DNA from: Marinifilum_A sediminis
Lineage (GTDB): Bacteria > Bacteroidota > Bacteroidia > Bacteroidales > Marinifilaceae
Direction of reading: 5' to 3'
Assembly: GCA_947496465.1 (NCBI GenBank)
Contig: CANMCX010000016.1
Location: 1-64,000, forward strand
DNA: 64,000 nucleotides
Shown: positions 62,362 to 64,000 of the stretch, one piece after another
Layout of the letters: each line of letters starts with the position of its first letter
Numbering within the stretch: position 1 is the first letter of the stretch
Notes under the pieces: model-generated
The model's database searches: none
Seen by the model: only the letters and a program-made list of their open reading frames with translations
What the model was told of the DNA's origin: nothing
Made by a program: the position numbers and the translations under genes

Positions 62362-62691
62362 TTATAAAAAAGCATGTGAGGAAATCGAGATGATTAATAG
62401 CGTTACAAAGACAATAGCCATTAGAGCCTCTCTCCTTAGTATTGTCCCTTTGGCCTTAGTCAAATGATTAATTAATGCTTTTCTATTGAATATTACATGA
62501 AAGATTGCCAGTATAAAAAACAAAATTCCAGCACTATTGTGAAAAGTCATCCAAAACTCTCTTATGGGAGTTAGTTCCTCCAATTGTAATTCATGATTTA
62601 TAAATCCTGAAAGTGGTAAACTCAGTCCACTTAAAAAAAGCCCTATAGAACAAAAGCTTCTATAATTAAATTTTCTTTCTACTCTCTCCAT
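62362..62691 (-). CDS. DUF4405-like membrane protein (cytochrome b-like)
   Basis: A 109-residue protein with three transmembrane helices (about 12-28, 48-66 and 86-106). His residues near helix ends (MTFHNSAG, FHVIFN) match the heme-ligand-like pattern of the DUF4405 family, whose members resemble cytochrome b561-type proteins. A role in electron transfer is inferred. It is next to an outer-membrane protein gene and lies on the probable integrated element. Confidence 0.72.
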   Translation of the reverse strand: MERVERKFNYRSFCSIGLFLSGLSLPLSGFINHELQLEELTPIREFWMTFHNSAGILFFILAIFHVIFNRKALINHLTKAKGTILRREALMAIVFVTLLIISISSHAFL

Positions 62692-62778
62692 CTCTACTCC
62701 CCCTACAATTCTTTAATGCTTATTTTTTTTTAATTAATCGAATCCATTTCTGGTTCTTATTGGTCGCTTAATCGATGC

Positions 62779-63762
62779 TTACTTACCAAATGGAAGAATT
62801 GAGATACCTACTTTAAAGTAGCCTGTCATATCTTGACTATTGGTATAAATCTCATCGCCTGATGCATCACCCTTTTCCATTAAATTACTATTTATGATAT
62901 TCTGCACACCGCCTTGAAAGCTTCCTATTAGGAATTTGTTTATACGGTGTTCGTATTTAAAACCAGTTTTTATCTCTAGTTGACTGTATTCCAACAAATC
63001 TTCGCCTGGTCCTTCATTTTCAACATAAAATCCAGTATTACCAAATGTACTTCCTAATGATAATCGACCATTTTTACCTATAGGTCGTTGGAATAATAGT
63101 CTGTCTGGAATTAACATATCCATTTCCCATTTAGAGTTTTTAAACTTATGACTCCACATAAGTGTTGGTATTAAAGGATACGGCTGCGATGAATCTAAAA
63201 AGCCCATTAATCCAAGACCAAAAACCGTTCTCTCAGTTCTCTTCAACATAAAGGAGAATCCCAAAGATCCTTTAAGGCGAGCAAATTCTTTCTCAGTTCC
63301 ATCTGCTTTAATAGATCCCATATACAGGATAGGCTTATTAAATAGTTGCGAAAAATGCATCATTTTAATTTCAGCAGCGAGGTAATGAAAATCGGCTGTT
63401 CCATTACGTTCAAAATAGGTAGGACTTAGGTTACTTGGGACATCATCGAACTCAAATCTATTGAATTGATAATTTCCTGAGGCTATAATATGCCACTTAT
63501 TCTTTCTGTAGATAGGAATATTTACGGTCGCATTAAATTTCTCTTGGTTCTTAATTTCTGCATCTTGATATTTCTCATCAAACAATTCAGAATCAAAATC
63601 TCTATTTAAGCTTTGAGAGTATTCAAAGTTAAAGAGTCTTTCTTGTGGAAATTTTTCTTGGATCTTTTGTATGGTCTCTTTTTTAAGGGATTCGTCATTT
63701 TGCTGTGCGTTAGCAAGAATAGAAACTAAAAGTAGTAAGACTGCGATTATTGTGTTCTTCAT
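62779..63762 (-). CDS. DUF6268-like outer-membrane protein
   Basis: A 327-residue protein. The ATG at 63760-63762 gives a signal peptide (MKNTIIAVLLLLVSILANAQQ); the longer open frame has an unlikely N-terminus. The mature part alternates strands typical of a beta-barrel and includes NATVNIPIYRKNKWHI, FHYLAAEIKMMHFSQL and MTGYFKVGISILPFGK at the end. I associate this pattern with the uncharacterised DUF6268 family. The substrate is unknown. Confidence 0.72.
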   Translation of the reverse strand: MKNTIIAVLLLLVSILANAQQNDESLKKETIQKIQEKFPQERLFNFEYSQSLNRDFDSELFDEKYQDAEIKNQEKFNATVNIPIYRKNKWHIIASGNYQFNRFEFDDVPSNLSPTYFERNGTADFHYLAAEIKMMHFSQLFNKPILYMGSIKADGTEKEFARLKGSLGFSFMLKRTERTVFGLGLMGFLDSSQPYPLIPTLMWSHKFKNSKWEMDMLIPDRLLFQRPIGKNGRLSLGSTFGNTGFYVENEGPGEDLLEYSQLEIKTGFKYEHRINKFLIGSFQGGVQNIINSNLMEKGDASGDEIYTNSQDMTGYFKVGISILPFGK

Positions 63763-63876
63763 TATGACATCGTTATTTAGTTGTAAATATGATGCAAAAT
63801 AAAGGTGTGGAAAATGGTTATGCATTGACTTTCGTCAATAACAACTATTCGTATCTCTTTAAAAATGTTAAAAATT

Positions 63877-64000
63877 TTAAATTCGCTTTCTTAATCGACT
63901 TAAACTTTCGGCACTGATACCTAAGAAAGAGGCTATCATGTATTGGGGTATTTCCTGAACAAAGTTGGGATTACGGTTGAGAAGATCAAGATAACGTTCT
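63877..64000 (-). CDS. Crp/Fnr-family regulator, C-terminal part (cut by window edge)
   Basis: Only the last 41 codons lie in the window, reading RYLDLLNRNPNFVQEIPQYM, then IASFLGISAESLSRLRK, RI and a stop at 63877-63879. The helix-turn-helix (IASFLGISAESLSRLR) is characteristic of Bacteroidota Crp-like regulators. The gene continues beyond 64000. Confidence 0.85.
   Translation of the reverse strand, partial: ERYLDLLNRNPNFVQEIPQYMIASFLGISAESLSRLRKRI

Overview
The window is an AT-rich chromosomal segment from a member of the Bacteroidota, most likely a marine or anaerobic Marinilabiliales-type lineage (the genus is inferred, not shown). Evidence: promoters of the TTTG / TAnnTTTG type (clear upstream of the HU gene and both tRNA-Ser genes), weak Shine-Dalgarno sequences, a type IX secretion C-terminal domain, a DUF5686 outer-membrane protein, a DPP III with an HECLGH motif, and an IntDOT-like tyrosine recombinase. 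Anaerobic or microaerobic life is suggested by a flavodiiron protein, a biotin-dependent transcarboxylase-like cluster and a molybdopterin operon.

Layout. 1-2.6 kb: a lone lipoprotein between inverted repeats, a noncoding array of 43/44-bp tandem repeats, and an HD hydrolase. 3-5.5 kb: a GNAT protein, a J-domain protein and a GPP34 protein. 5.7-9.2 kb (minus): a four-gene operon of a cytoplasmic solute-binding-like protein, a G3E-like GTPase, a stand-alone ABC-type ATPase and a small zinc ribbon. It has no permease and is the best candidate for an undescribed system. 9.4-16.2 kb: a T9SS-exported Ig-repeat protein, an ABC-2 exporter, a Crp/Fnr regulator and a flavodiiron protein. 16.2-25.7 kb: paralogous outer-membrane proteins, an aminotransferase, a DEAD-box helicase and a large sensor kinase. 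25.8-34 kb: htpG, a second ABC exporter, a DUF5686 protein and a noncoding stretch of alternating TTGCTAT/ATAGCAA heptamers. 34-42.7 kb (minus): an M28 peptidase, a YCF48-like propeller, DPP III, a class III aminotransferase, a LytTR regulator, TrmH and HU.

43.1-48.2 kb (minus) is a thrA-thrB-thrC operon preceded by a 40-codon leader peptide rich in Thr, Ile and Met, so the operon appears to be controlled by attenuation. 48.4-50.9 kb: a secreted protein, a HAD phosphatase and a cation-diffusion transporter. 51.1-55.3 kb: a Moco-type riboswitch followed by an intrinsic terminator whose U-tract abuts the first start codon, then mobB-like, moeA, a compact moaA, moaC and a MOSC-Mog fusion. No moaD, moaE or molybdate transporter is visible.

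55.4-60.7 kb lies between two tRNA-Ser genes (UGA and GGA) and carries an acyl-CoA carboxyltransferase, a tiny OadG-like protein and a 5S-type carboxyltransferase fused to a biotin domain, as expected for a methylmalonyl-CoA:pyruvate transcarboxylase. A tyrosine recombinase follows the second tRNA and probably marks the edge of an integrated element running off the right side, where a DUF4405-like membrane protein, an outer-membrane protein and the C-terminus of a Crp-family regulator are found.
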